DNA of 61,681 nucleotides from a virus. The notes below the pieces were generated by a model that did not search any database, had not been told where the DNA came from, and saw only the letters and a program-made list of their open reading frames with translations. The position numbers and the translations under genes were made by a program. The stretch covers positions 1-61,681 of the IMG/VR virus record IMGVR_UViG_3300027833_000050; one strand, given 5' to 3'. Position 1 is the stretch's first letter; each line of letters begins with the position of its first letter. Shown here one piece after another: positions 12,322 to 22,133 of this stretch.

Positions 12322-13904
12322 GCGAAGGGTTTAACAATATGCTCCACTTTGTTGGAGTAGTTGAAGATATTCATGATAGAACGAATAGTGGTCGTGTTCG
12401 TGTAAGAGCGTTTGGTATTCATCCTCCTCGTGCTGATGAGGGTCAAGAGAATAGTGTTCCTACTGCTCACTTACCATGGGCAACTGTATTAGACGGCACT
12501 TATGGTGTTGCACCAGTCATTCCTAGTGTGGGTGAATGGGTATTTGGTTTCTTTATAGACGGGCGAGAAGCACAACAGCCTATCATTACTGGTAGACTTC
12601 CTGGTATGCATCTACAAATGCCTGCAGGTAGTGGTGAGCCAGGAGAAGATGGCTATCTACCACCAGAATCAGTGAATGAGTTTGGTGCACCCCCACTTCA
12701 TAGATATCAAGGTGGTGAAGATGCTCAGAAAGGACAAACATTAAGTCAGCGAGTGTTCCAGAATAGTAACGTCATGCAAGCAAATGGTGAGACATTTGAT
12801 GAGCCACCTGTAATGATGCCTGAGAACAACTATGACAATCGATTAGTTAAGTCAAAAGATGGAGATAACTTTATCGTACTAGGATCAGGCCAAGATGGTA
12901 ACTCTAGTGATTATATTATGATCTCCCACTCCTCTGGCTCTGTATTCCAGATAGATGCTAACGGTACTATGCTAGTTAAATCTTTCTCTGATAAGTATAA
13001 CACAACTGATGGTGTAGAGTCAAACTTTATTACGGGATCACAGCATACTAACATTCAAGACGATTATACACTTAAGGTAGAGAATGGATGTGGTAAGATA
13101 CAGATTGCTGGTAACTTTGATATCGAATGTACAGACTTTAATGTAAGAGCCTCTCGAAACATCAATCTCAACGCAGGAGCAAAGATAAATGCTTCTGGAT
13201 TAGGTGTTGGTATCTATGCTAGTGGCGATGACATCAATATGATAGCGCATCAGCACTTCAAAGCATCAACAAGCGTGGGCGGTATGTACTTCAAGTGTCT
13301 TTCACCAGGAACTCCAGTACCAGGCATGACATCGAATGGTGGTGATTTTCATGTTGACTCGTATAAGATGAATCTACATAGTCTGTCATATACTAAGCTA
13401 CATAGCACAGGATTACCTGCAGTATCAGCAGGACTATTACCTTATCCAGATGTTGGCCATAATGGTATCGATATCTATAGCACAACATCATTAAGAATGA
13501 ACTCACTTGCGACAATGAATCTAAGCACAGTAGGTGTCATGGGAATCAATGCCGGGGGTGCGATGGGTATTAAGAGTATTGGTACATTAGATATTCATTC
13601 AACAGCACAGCTTGGAATTGGTGCTACTCTCTTACTCAATATGGATGGTCAGCTAGTCAATATCGGTAACGGCACAGCATCTGCAACAGCGGGATTTGCT
13701 GGTGGTTCAATTACGTCATCTATAGCACCACAGTTAGTTCAGTCAACAGTTGGAGCAGTGCCTAACATAAGTGTAACAGAAATAGCATCGTGTGTCAAGC
13801 CACCGAGCATAGAACATCCAGTCGTGCCCTTATTTACTCCGCTAGTGAAGAGAGTTAAAGCAGTGTTCACGAGTATGTTTGGCTCTGGTGATAACTTAGA
13901 CTAG
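12318..13904 (+). CDS. 5: gp5-like baseplate spike without lysozyme domain
   Basis: The 528-residue protein has an N-terminal OB-fold (FVGVVEDIHDRTNSGRVRVR at 11-30, LPWATVLDGTYG, PSVGEWVFGFFIDG, QQPIITGRLPG at 88-98), typical of gp5/VgrG. It then goes to a repetitive beta-helix-like part (about 190-460) with DGDNFIVLGSG, short glycine/serine/asparagine repeats and IHS..LG motifs. The T4-lysozyme domain of T4 gp5 (between OB and beta-helix) is absent: only an 80-residue Pro/Glu linker is there. It pierces the outer membrane at contraction. The following protein carries the candidate cell-wall enzyme. Confidence 0.85.
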   Translation: MSEGFNNMLHFVGVVEDIHDRTNSGRVRVRAFGIHPPRADEGQENSVPTAHLPWATVLDGTYGVAPVIPSVGEWVFGFFIDGREAQQPIITGRLPGMHLQMPAGSGEPGEDGYLPPESVNEFGAPPLHRYQGGEDAQKGQTLSQRVFQNSNVMQANGETFDEPPVMMPENNYDNRLVKSKDGDNFIVLGSGQDGNSSDYIMISHSSGSVFQIDANGTMLVKSFSDKYNTTDGVESNFITGSQHTNIQDDYTLKVENGCGKIQIAGNFDIECTDFNVRASRNINLNAGAKINASGLGVGIYASGDDINMIAHQHFKASTSVGGMYFKCLSPGTPVPGMTSNGGDFHVDSYKMNLHSLSYTKLHSTGLPAVSAGLLPYPDVGHNGIDIYSTTSLRMNSLATMNLSTVGVMGINAGGAMGIKSIGTLDIHSTAQLGIGATLLLNMDGQLVNIGNGTASATAGFAGGSITSSIAPQLVQSTVGAVPNISVTEIASCVKPPSIEHPVVPLFTPLVKRVKAVFTSMFGSGDNLD

Positions 13905-13938
13905 GTGGGATGGACTAAATACTTAGGTTGCCACTTTT
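13905..13938 (+). terminator. Possible weak terminator after the spike gene
   Basis: GTGG (13905-13908) can pair with CCAC (13931-13934), with an inner CTAA/TTAG helix, followed by TTTT (13935-13938). The stem is imperfect. The rest of the gap to 13995 holds a purine-rich Shine-Dalgarno (AAGAGAGA) but no clear late promoter; ACTAAATA (13914-13921) is a one-mismatch version. Confidence 0.35.
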
Positions 13939-13994
13939 ATTATAACACATTTTTGCCCGTTGTCAACCATTAATTTAAAGAAAAGAGAGAATAA

Positions 13995-15989
13995 ATGTCA
14001 ATACAATGCGATAACACAACACCAATAGCCAGTAAAGCAGGTTCGCTAACTGTTGGTGATGCTGTGTTCGATAGTATCTTTGATCTGTCGAGTTTGATAA
14101 CAAATGATCCATTAAGTCAATTAGATCGTGGTTCTGTTGTCTCGATTACAGATGCGCTGAATAATGTATTAGGAAGTGAAGACCTTCAGGCATATCCCAC
14201 ATTAAGTGAGAGATATAGCCAGTTTCCTCTTACCTATACAGAGATAGCTGATTATATGTTGACAAACAATGTAACAGTTGATATACTTGGTGAACTTCAG
14301 GCATATTCTGTGCCAGTTGGAGCTTCTTCTAGTATAACAGGTCTTCTTGACGATCTAGACTTCCATTACAATCAGAATTTTGGTAAGACTATCAGTGAGG
14401 GTCTATGTGGACAGTTTGCGAATGCTCTTCTTGATCTAGCGGCAGCCTTCTCTCTTCTTAACTCAGTTGTTGATAAACTAAACGGCTTGAATCTAAATGA
14501 TCTTGATATACAAGCAAAGCTACAAGCATTAGCCGCTAAGTTAAAGATAGATGCGATTGCAGCCTCTATAAAAGAGATTATAACAAAGTTAGTAGAGAAA
14601 GTCAAGCGAAAGGTGTTACAGGCCGTTAATTCTATCATACCACAACTCAAGAACATGGGCTGTGCTAGTAAAGCATTATATAGAAAAGTAAGAAGACAGA
14701 TTGATCAAGTCAACGAGTTCTTCTCTGATGCCAACATCAAACAGATTAAAGATAATGTTGAGACATTCATCTCAGAGATGGTCGCTAACTTCCAGCGTAT
14801 GACGTTCAATAACATTGGTGCTATGCTTCATTCATTATGCTTATTTGCTGAACGACTACAAGACATATTAAGTGGTCCTGGTGATAAACTAAACAAGATA
14901 GTAGAAGCAACTGCTGTAGAACTTAAAGCACTTCAGAATGTTGGCCTTATCAATACAAAAGATGCAGTAGATAATGGGGGTGCTAGAGTATCTGATGCAC
15001 AAAGAAAAGAGAAGATTGAATCAGCAAGAGAGAAGTTAGATGTCACGGACCCTTGTCCAACAGCAGACGAGATAGAAGCGATTAGTAAGATCAGTGAAGA
15101 TGGTCTTGGCCAGTATATAACCTTCTCTAAGTCAGTGATTGATAATAAAGAATGGCAAGATATCGATAACTCTGTATGGAGTAAGCTACTTAGAATTACT
15201 TCTCAAGTGAATAAGGGATATGAAGATGTTAAGCAACAAGAGAGTGATGAACTAGCACAGTTTGATACAGATGGTGATGGTGTTATTAGTGACAAAGAGA
15301 ATCCTAATATAGTTACATCATCTACTAGATCAGGGCGATCAACAGGTCTCGTGAAGACAAGACTACAGCCAGGCGATGCGGGTTATGTTGATCTCACGAC
15401 AGTAACTGATCCTACTCTACCAGATCCTAATGTAGTGAAAGTAAAAGCAAAAGATCGATGGGATTTCGTGAAGAAGGCTGGTGGATCTCTTCTGAATACC
15501 TTTTTAGAGAATACCATAGAGAAAGTCACAGATATAGAAATAACTGACTTTGATGGCCTTACAAGAACATTAAAGCCAGGTGATGAAGGATATACTGAAC
15601 TCAAGAAGGAGATACAACCTGATAACTATCAAGTTATAAATGGTGTCAAGAAGAAGACTGATGTTACTTCTAAGCTAGGTGGTGTATCGAATCACATACA
15701 TCTTACGGGCTTTGCTGTAGACATCAAAGTGAATGACGAGAACAGAACATCTACTATCATTGCGGCAAGTAAAGCAGGCTTCTCTGGTATTGGTGTGTAT
15801 AAGACATTCCTTCATCTAGACGTAGGTAATAGAAGATCATGGATAGCTGGACAAGACAGTGTTGATATTAAACAGCCCGAGAAGTTTGCCGGTACAGAAC
15901 TCTCGAACTATGTTGATATCATGAGTAAGCACGACATAGACGAATATAGAAAACCTAGAGGCGATGACGAAGATTCATCTTCATACTAG
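13995..15989 (+). CDS. Hub-associated virion protein with M15 peptidase motif and EF-hand
   Basis: This 664-residue protein has a long helical part (about 150-360), an EF-hand loop D424-T-D-G-D-G-V-I-S-D-K-E435, and a C-terminal domain with SNHIHLTGFAVDI (565-577) and FLHLDVG (605-611). H569, D576 and H607 fit the zinc ligands of M15 peptidases (HxxGxAxD...HxD), enzymes that cut D-Ala peptide bonds in peptidoglycan. Its place after a spike that lacks lysozyme suggests that it supplies the wall-degrading activity during infection (inference). The usual Ser two residues before the first ligand is His here. It is followed by a late promoter and gp25. Confidence 0.65.
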   Translation: MSIQCDNTTPIASKAGSLTVGDAVFDSIFDLSSLITNDPLSQLDRGSVVSITDALNNVLGSEDLQAYPTLSERYSQFPLTYTEIADYMLTNNVTVDILGELQAYSVPVGASSSITGLLDDLDFHYNQNFGKTISEGLCGQFANALLDLAAAFSLLNSVVDKLNGLNLNDLDIQAKLQALAAKLKIDAIAASIKEIITKLVEKVKRKVLQAVNSIIPQLKNMGCASKALYRKVRRQIDQVNEFFSDANIKQIKDNVETFISEMVANFQRMTFNNIGAMLHSLCLFAERLQDILSGPGDKLNKIVEATAVELKALQNVGLINTKDAVDNGGARVSDAQRKEKIESAREKLDVTDPCPTADEIEAISKISEDGLGQYITFSKSVIDNKEWQDIDNSVWSKLLRITSQVNKGYEDVKQQESDELAQFDTDGDGVISDKENPNIVTSSTRSGRSTGLVKTRLQPGDAGYVDLTTVTDPTLPDPNVVKVKAKDRWDFVKKAGGSLLNTFLENTIEKVTDIEITDFDGLTRTLKPGDEGYTELKKEIQPDNYQVINGVKKKTDVTSKLGGVSNHIHLTGFAVDIKVNDENRTSTIIAASKAGFSGIGVYKTFLHLDVGNRRSWIAGQDSVDIKQPEKFAGTELSNYVDIMSKHDIDEYRKPRGDDEDSSSY

Positions 15990-15997
15990 TATAAATA
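15990..15997 (+). promoter_or_regulatory. Late promoter for gp25 and the wedge genes
   Basis: TATAAATA beginning at the last base of the preceding stop-codon region and 20 nt before the gp25 start, the spacing seen for T4-like late promoters. Confidence 0.65.
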
Positions 15998-16017
15998 AAC
16001 TATAAAGGGTAAACAAA

Positions 16018-16425
16018 ATGGCATTAACACCTCGCACACGATCACAAGAGTTCTTCTCTGATTTCACACGAAATCTAGAGCAGATACCTGGTAGAACAGA
16101 TTTGTCTCGTGTAGTCAACGAGAGTGCTGTGAAACAAAGTATATTTAATCTAGTCATGACTGATCGTGGCGAAAGATTGTTTCAACCTAATATAGGCTGT
16201 GACATTCGTGGCTCTCTATTCGAGAACATTGATGCTAACTCAATGCTCATACTAAAAGAAAACATTAAGTCTACAATCAATACCTATGAACCTCGATGTA
16301 ATCTTCGAGATGTAGAAGTAAGTGGTAATGTAGACAACAACGAACTAAGGGTGAAGATTGTATTCAGTGTCATAAATACCACTACTACATCATCACTAAC
16401 AATTGATCTCAATAGGGTAAGATAG
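16018..16425 (+). CDS. 25: gp25 baseplate wedge protein
   Basis: The 135-residue product (T4: 132 aa) is a single GPW/gp25 domain: SVRN-type core with ESAVKQSIFNLVMTDRGERL (36-55), FQPNIGCDIRGSLFEN (56-71) and the C-terminal strand ELRVKIVFSV. In T4 gp25 sits at the inner baseplate beneath the sheath and nucleates sheath contraction. The lysozyme-like name of the family does not imply activity. It starts the 25-6-7-8 unit; gp6 begins 3 nt after its stop. Confidence 0.93.
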   Translation: MALTPRTRSQEFFSDFTRNLEQIPGRTDLSRVVNESAVKQSIFNLVMTDRGERLFQPNIGCDIRGSLFENIDANSMLILKENIKSTINTYEPRCNLRDVEVSGNVDNNELRVKIVFSVINTTTTSSLTIDLNRVR

Positions 16426-16427
16426 AC

Positions 16428-18188
16428 ATGGCAGATTTGTCACCAGTAACAAACTTAGACTTCAATGAAACTAAGGAAGCACTCAAGACTTTTCTAAAGA
16501 ATCAAGGTCGATTCAAAGACTTTGATTACGAAGGGTCGAATATGAATGTGCTTCTTGATGTTCTATCGTATAACACATTCTATAATAACTATTACTATAA
16601 CATGGCCATCTCAGAGATGTTCCTTGATAGTGCTAGCCAGAGAAACAGTGTATTGAGTCATGCTAAGGAATTAAACTACCTACCTACAAGTAGAAGAAGT
16701 TCAGCAACGAAAGCAACGATTAGTATTACAGCCGCTAATCTAGATAGTAACTATTTCACAATACCTGCTAATCGTGCATTCATTGGTCGCTGTGGTAACA
16801 AGACATATAACTTCCTTACTGATAAAGCATACAATGCTGTACGATCTGTCACAGACGATACCTTATACACTATAACAGATGTTGATCTGTACGAAGGCCG
16901 TATGATCGAAGAAACATTATCGACTGCTGATACTACACTATCAAATGAAGGTATTGATACACGAAGCCTAACATTAACTGTCAACGGTATTACCTATACA
17001 TATCGTGCCGATATCTTTGGTGTAACAGAGACTGATAAAGTATTCTATCTACAGCCCGAGAATGACGGAAAGTACTCTATACAGTTTGGACAGAATAAGT
17101 TTGGTGTACAACCCACGATCACTGATTCAATCGTAGCGAAGTATAGAGTAAGTAATGGCCCTTCAGCAAATGGTGTGTCCTCTTTAACGAGTGGCAACTT
17201 TGGCGGCTCTTCATCGATCACAGTGAGTGTAACAACAAATACAAGTGGCGGCTCGCTGGCGGAAGACATTGAGTCGATTCGAACTTTTGCTCCGAAAGCA
17301 CTTCAGGTCCAAGAAAGAGCAGTCACGAAACGAGATTACGAGACTCTGCTTCGTGCTAGATTCCCGAACATTCAAGCGATATCTGTATATGGTGGTGATG
17401 AAGTTTCACCCCCACAATTTGGTAAAGTCATTATCTCAGTTGATGTGACTGGTGGTGAAGGTGCGGCTGATTACGAGATTGCTAACTTCAGATCATATCT
17501 ACGAGATAAGACTCCGCTTACAATTGAGCCAGTGTTTGTTGTTGCGAAGTTCTTGTTTGTTGATACAGTGGTTAGAGTAGTTTATGATTCTACTGCTACA
17601 AGCAAGAGCGCATCTCAGATTCAGAGCGAGGTTGTTGCTGGTATTGATAGTTATCAGACCACGAACTTAAACGACTTTAATAAGACACTTCGCCAATCAC
17701 GACTAGCGGCATTCTTAGATTCAATTGATGGATCGATTGTGTCTTCTGATATTGTAGCCAAGCCTATCATTGAGTATGTCCCTACACTAAACTTTGCGAC
17801 TAGTCCATCGTTCTCATTTGAGTCTCAGCTAGTACAGCCATATCCGTTTGATGTCACATTAGGATTCACGGCATTCAAGCCTGCTGTAGAGTCTACTAAG
17901 TTTACTGTAGAGAATACACTTGTAACAGCAAAAGATGACGGTAATGGTAATATCATGCTTGTGACTGCAAACACAGATCAAGAAAGTGTGTTTAAGCCTT
18001 CGGTAGGTACTATTAATTATACTACAGGTGCTGTTAAGTTGTCAAATCTTAGCGTAAGTTCTTTCTTGAATAAAGCAATTAAGTTTACTGCTAACACAGT
18101 GAATAAAGATATTAAGCCACCTAAGGATCGTATTCTTATGATTCGTGGTGAAGATGTAACAGTAACTGTAAGTCCATTGGAATCATAA
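16428..18188 (+). CDS. 6: gp6 baseplate wedge protein
   Basis: The 586-residue product (T4: 660 aa) shows the gp6 start: NLDFNETKEALKTFLKNQGR, DYEGSNMNVLLDVLSYNTFY and NNYYYNMAISEMFLDSA (residues 8-66), then the gpJ-like region with RTFAPKALQVQERAVTKRDY (about 285-304) and an extended C-terminal beta region. gp6 dimers form the continuous inner ring of the baseplate with gp7, gp25 and gp53. gp7 starts 2 nt after its stop. Confidence 0.92.
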   Translation: MADLSPVTNLDFNETKEALKTFLKNQGRFKDFDYEGSNMNVLLDVLSYNTFYNNYYYNMAISEMFLDSASQRNSVLSHAKELNYLPTSRRSSATKATISITAANLDSNYFTIPANRAFIGRCGNKTYNFLTDKAYNAVRSVTDDTLYTITDVDLYEGRMIEETLSTADTTLSNEGIDTRSLTLTVNGITYTYRADIFGVTETDKVFYLQPENDGKYSIQFGQNKFGVQPTITDSIVAKYRVSNGPSANGVSSLTSGNFGGSSSITVSVTTNTSGGSLAEDIESIRTFAPKALQVQERAVTKRDYETLLRARFPNIQAISVYGGDEVSPPQFGKVIISVDVTGGEGAADYEIANFRSYLRDKTPLTIEPVFVVAKFLFVDTVVRVVYDSTATSKSASQIQSEVVAGIDSYQTTNLNDFNKTLRQSRLAAFLDSIDGSIVSSDIVAKPIIEYVPTLNFATSPSFSFESQLVQPYPFDVTLGFTAFKPAVESTKFTVENTLVTAKDDGNGNIMLVTANTDQESVFKPSVGTINYTTGAVKLSNLSVSSFLNKAIKFTANTVNKDIKPPKDRILMIRGEDVTVTVSPLES

Positions 18189-18189
18189 T

Positions 18190-21100
18190 ATGCCCGTTAC
18201 GATACGAGATAGCATCTACTCAGGAATAGCAGAACAGTTTCCTGACATCTACAAGGAACAAGGAGATTTTCTTGTAGAGTTTATTCAGGCTTATTATCAG
18301 CATAATGATGAGAAGATGGATCGTGACATACCAAAACTCAAGGATATCGATACCACACTTACTACATTCCTTGTCTACTATAAGAAGAAGTATCTAGCTG
18401 ATCTCCCTCTTGACACTGCACTTGATATTCGATTTATCATTAAGCATATTCAAGATATGTACAAGAGAAAAGGTACACAAGAGAGTCTTGAGTTGCTATT
18501 CAGATTATTCTTTGATCAAGATATTGAAGTGTTCTATCCGAGTACTGCTATACTAAGACCATCTGATTCTGTTTGGGGCGGTGATGTTTATCTAGAGATG
18601 TTACCTGTCTATTCAGTAGATGAGTATCCTATATCAAGAGGAGATAGAATACGAGGCGATATATCTCTTTCTTCTGCATTTGTCGATGAAGTGTTGTTTG
18701 TAAACTTTAATGGAGCATTATCTCCTATTCTCTATCTATCAAATATAGCTGGCTCTTTCTCTTCTGACGATTCGATTGAGATTGTGACAACAAACAGTAG
18801 TGGGATTGAGACTGCTACCAATGTGGGTAAGTTGATATCAGGATCGATTAATGAAGTAAATGTTAATACAATTAATAGAATTGCTAATCAGAAAGTTGGT
18901 GATAAGGTCAAGATAAAGTCTAGCATCAGTGGTCTTGATGGCGAAGGTAGAGTGTCTAAAACTTCTCAGACAGAGACTGGTGAAATTAACTTCACTATTA
19001 GAGATGGCGGGTTTGGCTATGTTGATCCAGCATCTGTCACAGCTTCGAATGATATTGGCATCAGTAATCAAGTACTGATTATCGATTCAGCAAATGTGCC
19101 TGGTGCGTCTGGCTATGTTGATATTCGGAAAGGCGATGTATTAGTAACATCGGGTGTACCTATTACATATGATGGCTCGACCTCTACAACAAATGTTACA
19201 ACTCAATTAGTTTCAGGTCAAAGGTATAGAATAGTATCAAAAGGTAATACGAGTGATGCTGAGTGGACTAATCTAGGTGCTGATGCTTCTCCTGTAGAGG
19301 GTGAGGTGTTTGTCGCTTCTGGCGCTCAATTTATGGTAGACGGTTCATCACCATTATCTGGAGTGGGAAATGGTACAGTAGGACCAGAGCAATTCACAAT
19401 GAATGGATCTGTAAGAGTTATCGAATATAGGCATCCACTCATATTTGTTCAATCTAATACCGCTAAAGAAGTATATGACTTCGGCACTATTGTAATTCCT
19501 GGTGTAGCTAATGCGTTAGGTGCGGCCATTACCAATATAATATCTCCTGGCACTTTTGCTATTCCAGAAGCATTTTCACATTACACTAGAAATTTAACTA
19601 GACCCAACAATTTCTCTTCCTCTGACGACTTTGTTGCTAATTTCGATTCAAGCGTTCCCGTACCAAGAGTTAGTAGCGTAGACAGTGAAATACTTGCTGA
19701 TTATTTAACCGCCGTTGCGTCAAATGTTTACACTGATGTTGGACAAAATCAAAAGCTACCTGGTATTGCTCCTAATTTGCCATCTGGGCCTCAGTCTTAC
19801 GCAACAGCTTTGTACGGAATATATTCTATGTATAGTAAGTTTGGAATATATCCAGGATTTCAAGCCACTGCTAGACCTATACTGTCACAGTTAAATCTCA
19901 GTAGCAACTCTATTGGAAATCAAGCTGGTACCGCTATCGACTTTCCTTCTGTGACTAATCCTTCATTCTCTGTTTGGCGAATAAGAGATGATATCTTGGT
20001 GACCACACTGGGAAACTATGAATTTTCTATTAAGTCTCTTGGTGCAATTAACGCTTCTGCCAAATTCGATATAGGAACATTGACGAATGTAGAGACAGTG
20101 AGTTTGGTTACAGATCAGATTGGTGACTTTTTAACTACTGTGATCGATCCTAACAATAACAATCAAGGAGATGTGGGAGAAGATTATCAGATGTCTGGCC
20201 CAGGAGCTGAGAACTACGATACTTCTCTTGCAGATGCTTTCTCAGCAATTACCTTGAAAATAGGCACCATCGATTCTTTGAATATATCTTCAACCGGTAC
20301 TGCTTATCAGAACGATGTTAAGACTCTATTAGTTCATGATAACATAGCTAAGTTCAATAAGAAAGATATCATCATCACATTTGACAGCGTAGATTTCTTT
20401 TTGGATGCTGGAGATACTATAACTCAAGCGAGAACTATACCTGATATCGATATAAATCAAGCAGGCAATATAAGTGAATCAGCACTAGAAGCTTTAGGAA
20501 CAAGTACTGTAGGCGCAGGATATGCAGAGAGTTCTACATCATTTGCATTTACGCCTGGCGGCACAATAGAATACACATCTAAAGCTAAATTCTTAAAGAG
20601 GTCTGGAAACGATTTATATTTCAGACCAATAAGCTTCCATGGATTTGACACATCTCTTCCCATTAAGGTATCTAATTTAGATAGATCAGTCACAACTATC
20701 ATAGACGATGTAGACTCTTTGCCTATGGGATCAAATGCGGAAATTGACGGCGTAGCTTCTTTTCAAACTGGACAAATAGATGAAGTGTCTATTATTAAGA
20801 CTGGTTATAGATACACAGATAACGAGTCTGTTGAGATAGTAAACCTAGAAACCGATAGTGCTTATTATAACCAGACTGTTGCGACTGCTAATCTCAGAGT
20901 ATTAGGACAAGGTAAGACTGAAGGTAAATGGAAATCAAAGACTTCTTTTATAAGTGATAGCGGCATGAAGATACATGATAATGACTACTATCAGGAATAC
21001 TCCTATGATGTATCTTCTATTGTTGATCCTGCTGTCTATACACCATTGATTGATGAGACAGTGGGCGTAGCAGGGACAAAGTTGTTCAGCACGCCCTTGA

Positions 21101-21255
21101 TAAATAGTATTAATAATTTAGAGTCTTCTCTGAATATAGAGTTCTCATTCTTCGAGACTACTATACAGCAGTATATCACAACAGACGGAGAGGACTATAC
21201 AGCAGAGTCTGGCGATAAACTTGTCGCACAAGTATCAGGAGTTTATACAGCATAA
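18190..21255 (+). CDS. 7: gp7 baseplate wedge protein with inserted small module
   Basis: At 1021 residues it is close to T4 gp7 (1032 aa). The N-terminal 150 residues have the cyanophage-type pattern IAEQFPDIYKEQGDFLVEFI, LPLDTALDIRFIIKHIQDMY and KRKGTQESLELLFRLFFDQD. About residues 335-400 carry the recurrent module (VSGQRYRIVSKGNTSDAEW, then NLGADASP.EGEVFVASGA...GNGTV) seen in several other proteins of the window. gp7 is the central part of the wedge and touches gp6, gp8 and gp10. Its stop overlaps the next ATG by 1 nt. Confidence 0.88.
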   Translation: MPVTIRDSIYSGIAEQFPDIYKEQGDFLVEFIQAYYQHNDEKMDRDIPKLKDIDTTLTTFLVYYKKKYLADLPLDTALDIRFIIKHIQDMYKRKGTQESLELLFRLFFDQDIEVFYPSTAILRPSDSVWGGDVYLEMLPVYSVDEYPISRGDRIRGDISLSSAFVDEVLFVNFNGALSPILYLSNIAGSFSSDDSIEIVTTNSSGIETATNVGKLISGSINEVNVNTINRIANQKVGDKVKIKSSISGLDGEGRVSKTSQTETGEINFTIRDGGFGYVDPASVTASNDIGISNQVLIIDSANVPGASGYVDIRKGDVLVTSGVPITYDGSTSTTNVTTQLVSGQRYRIVSKGNTSDAEWTNLGADASPVEGEVFVASGAQFMVDGSSPLSGVGNGTVGPEQFTMNGSVRVIEYRHPLIFVQSNTAKEVYDFGTIVIPGVANALGAAITNIISPGTFAIPEAFSHYTRNLTRPNNFSSSDDFVANFDSSVPVPRVSSVDSEILADYLTAVASNVYTDVGQNQKLPGIAPNLPSGPQSYATALYGIYSMYSKFGIYPGFQATARPILSQLNLSSNSIGNQAGTAIDFPSVTNPSFSVWRIRDDILVTTLGNYEFSIKSLGAINASAKFDIGTLTNVETVSLVTDQIGDFLTTVIDPNNNNQGDVGEDYQMSGPGAENYDTSLADAFSAITLKIGTIDSLNISSTGTAYQNDVKTLLVHDNIAKFNKKDIIITFDSVDFFLDAGDTITQARTIPDIDINQAGNISESALEALGTSTVGAGYAESSTSFAFTPGGTIEYTSKAKFLKRSGNDLYFRPISFHGFDTSLPIKVSNLDRSVTTIIDDVDSLPMGSNAEIDGVASFQTGQIDEVSIIKTGYRYTDNESVEIVNLETDSAYYNQTVATANLRVLGQGKTEGKWKSKTSFISDSGMKIHDNDYYQEYSYDVSSIVDPAVYTPLIDETVGVAGTKLFSTPLINSINNLESSLNIEFSFFETTIQQYITTDGEDYTAESGDKLVAQVSGVYTA

Positions 21256-22115
21256 TGGCTACATTGAGAATTACAAGTGATGGAGATCCTTATCCTGCGA
21301 AAGCTGGAGGAGATACTAGCGGTTTAAATCCACCAACCAATGTTGGTGTTCGAACCTTTTTAGATGGAATCACGATACAGGATCAGAGTCATGACTTCAC
21401 TATAAAATATAGGGCTGGAAGTAATACCAGTGATCCGCAGGATGTGACATTAACTGGTCCTATAGGAATCACCACAAATGGTGTGGTCATTTACTCTGCA
21501 GGCTCAAGTAGTAGTACTTTACCATTGTCGGCTGTTGGAGCGCCCAATAACTTTACATGGAATGAAGCGCAAATAGTGAATGAATATAGACCAGACTTGT
21601 GTGGCGGTAGACCAGAAACTGGAGGAGAATATAGATATAGAAGTGGTGCATTCTATACGAATGGAATGGTAGGTAACACTGTGTTTACAGCCTCTAATGA
21701 CTATTATAATCTTAATAGCTTTGGCAGTGAGAAGATGAGACACGCTGATGGACACTCGAAGCTTATAGGATTTGCGTTTGATGGATATCCCATATATGGT
21801 CCATACGGATACACAAGTGCTACTGACACATCTTCTGGTGTAGTGCAGATGACTAGTTCATATAGAACTAAACTTACAGAAGCAAGTGGAAGAGGCTTTA
21901 CGTACGGACAAATAATTGAAGGATCGTTCATAGAGGACTTTGAGTATATTGCTACTCTCGGCACTTTAGATGAGCATAACGGAAGATATTGTAAAACTCC
22001 TGACTACGCTACGGGAACATACGCATATTTTTTAACATTCTCAGATCAACAATTTAATAACCCTGCATATCCATATATCATAGGTCCTAAAACTAGAGAG
22101 CAACGCTCAGTTTAA
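21255..22115 (+). CDS. YHYH-domain virion protein
   Basis: The 286-residue protein shows the YHYH family pattern: HADGHSKLIGFAFDGYPIYG (about 162-181), PYGYTSA, LDEHNGRYCKTPDYATGTYA (about 237-256) with YFLT, and YPYIIGP near the end. This domain occurs in marine bacteria and in T4-like cyanophages; its biochemical role is not known to me. It is wedged between gp7 and gp8, starting at the last base of gp7, so it is most likely built into the baseplate periphery. Confidence 0.82.
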   Translation: MATLRITSDGDPYPAKAGGDTSGLNPPTNVGVRTFLDGITIQDQSHDFTIKYRAGSNTSDPQDVTLTGPIGITTNGVVIYSAGSSSSTLPLSAVGAPNNFTWNEAQIVNEYRPDLCGGRPETGGEYRYRSGAFYTNGMVGNTVFTASNDYYNLNSFGSEKMRHADGHSKLIGFAFDGYPIYGPYGYTSATDTSSGVVQMTSSYRTKLTEASGRGFTYGQIIEGSFIEDFEYIATLGTLDEHNGRYCKTPDYATGTYAYFLTFSDQQFNNPAYPYIIGPKTREQRSV

Positions 22116-22133
22116 TAACTACGGAAAAGAATA

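Noticed and set aside
12318-13904. T4-type lysozyme in the gp5-like spike
   Set aside because: No catalytic Glu-Asp-Thr arrangement or lysozyme-size segment exists between the OB-fold and the beta-helix.
21438-21444. Further CAGGATG copies (here and at 56947-56953) as CsrA sites
   Set aside because: Both lie inside coding regions without a comparable hairpin or clustering and are expected by chance.
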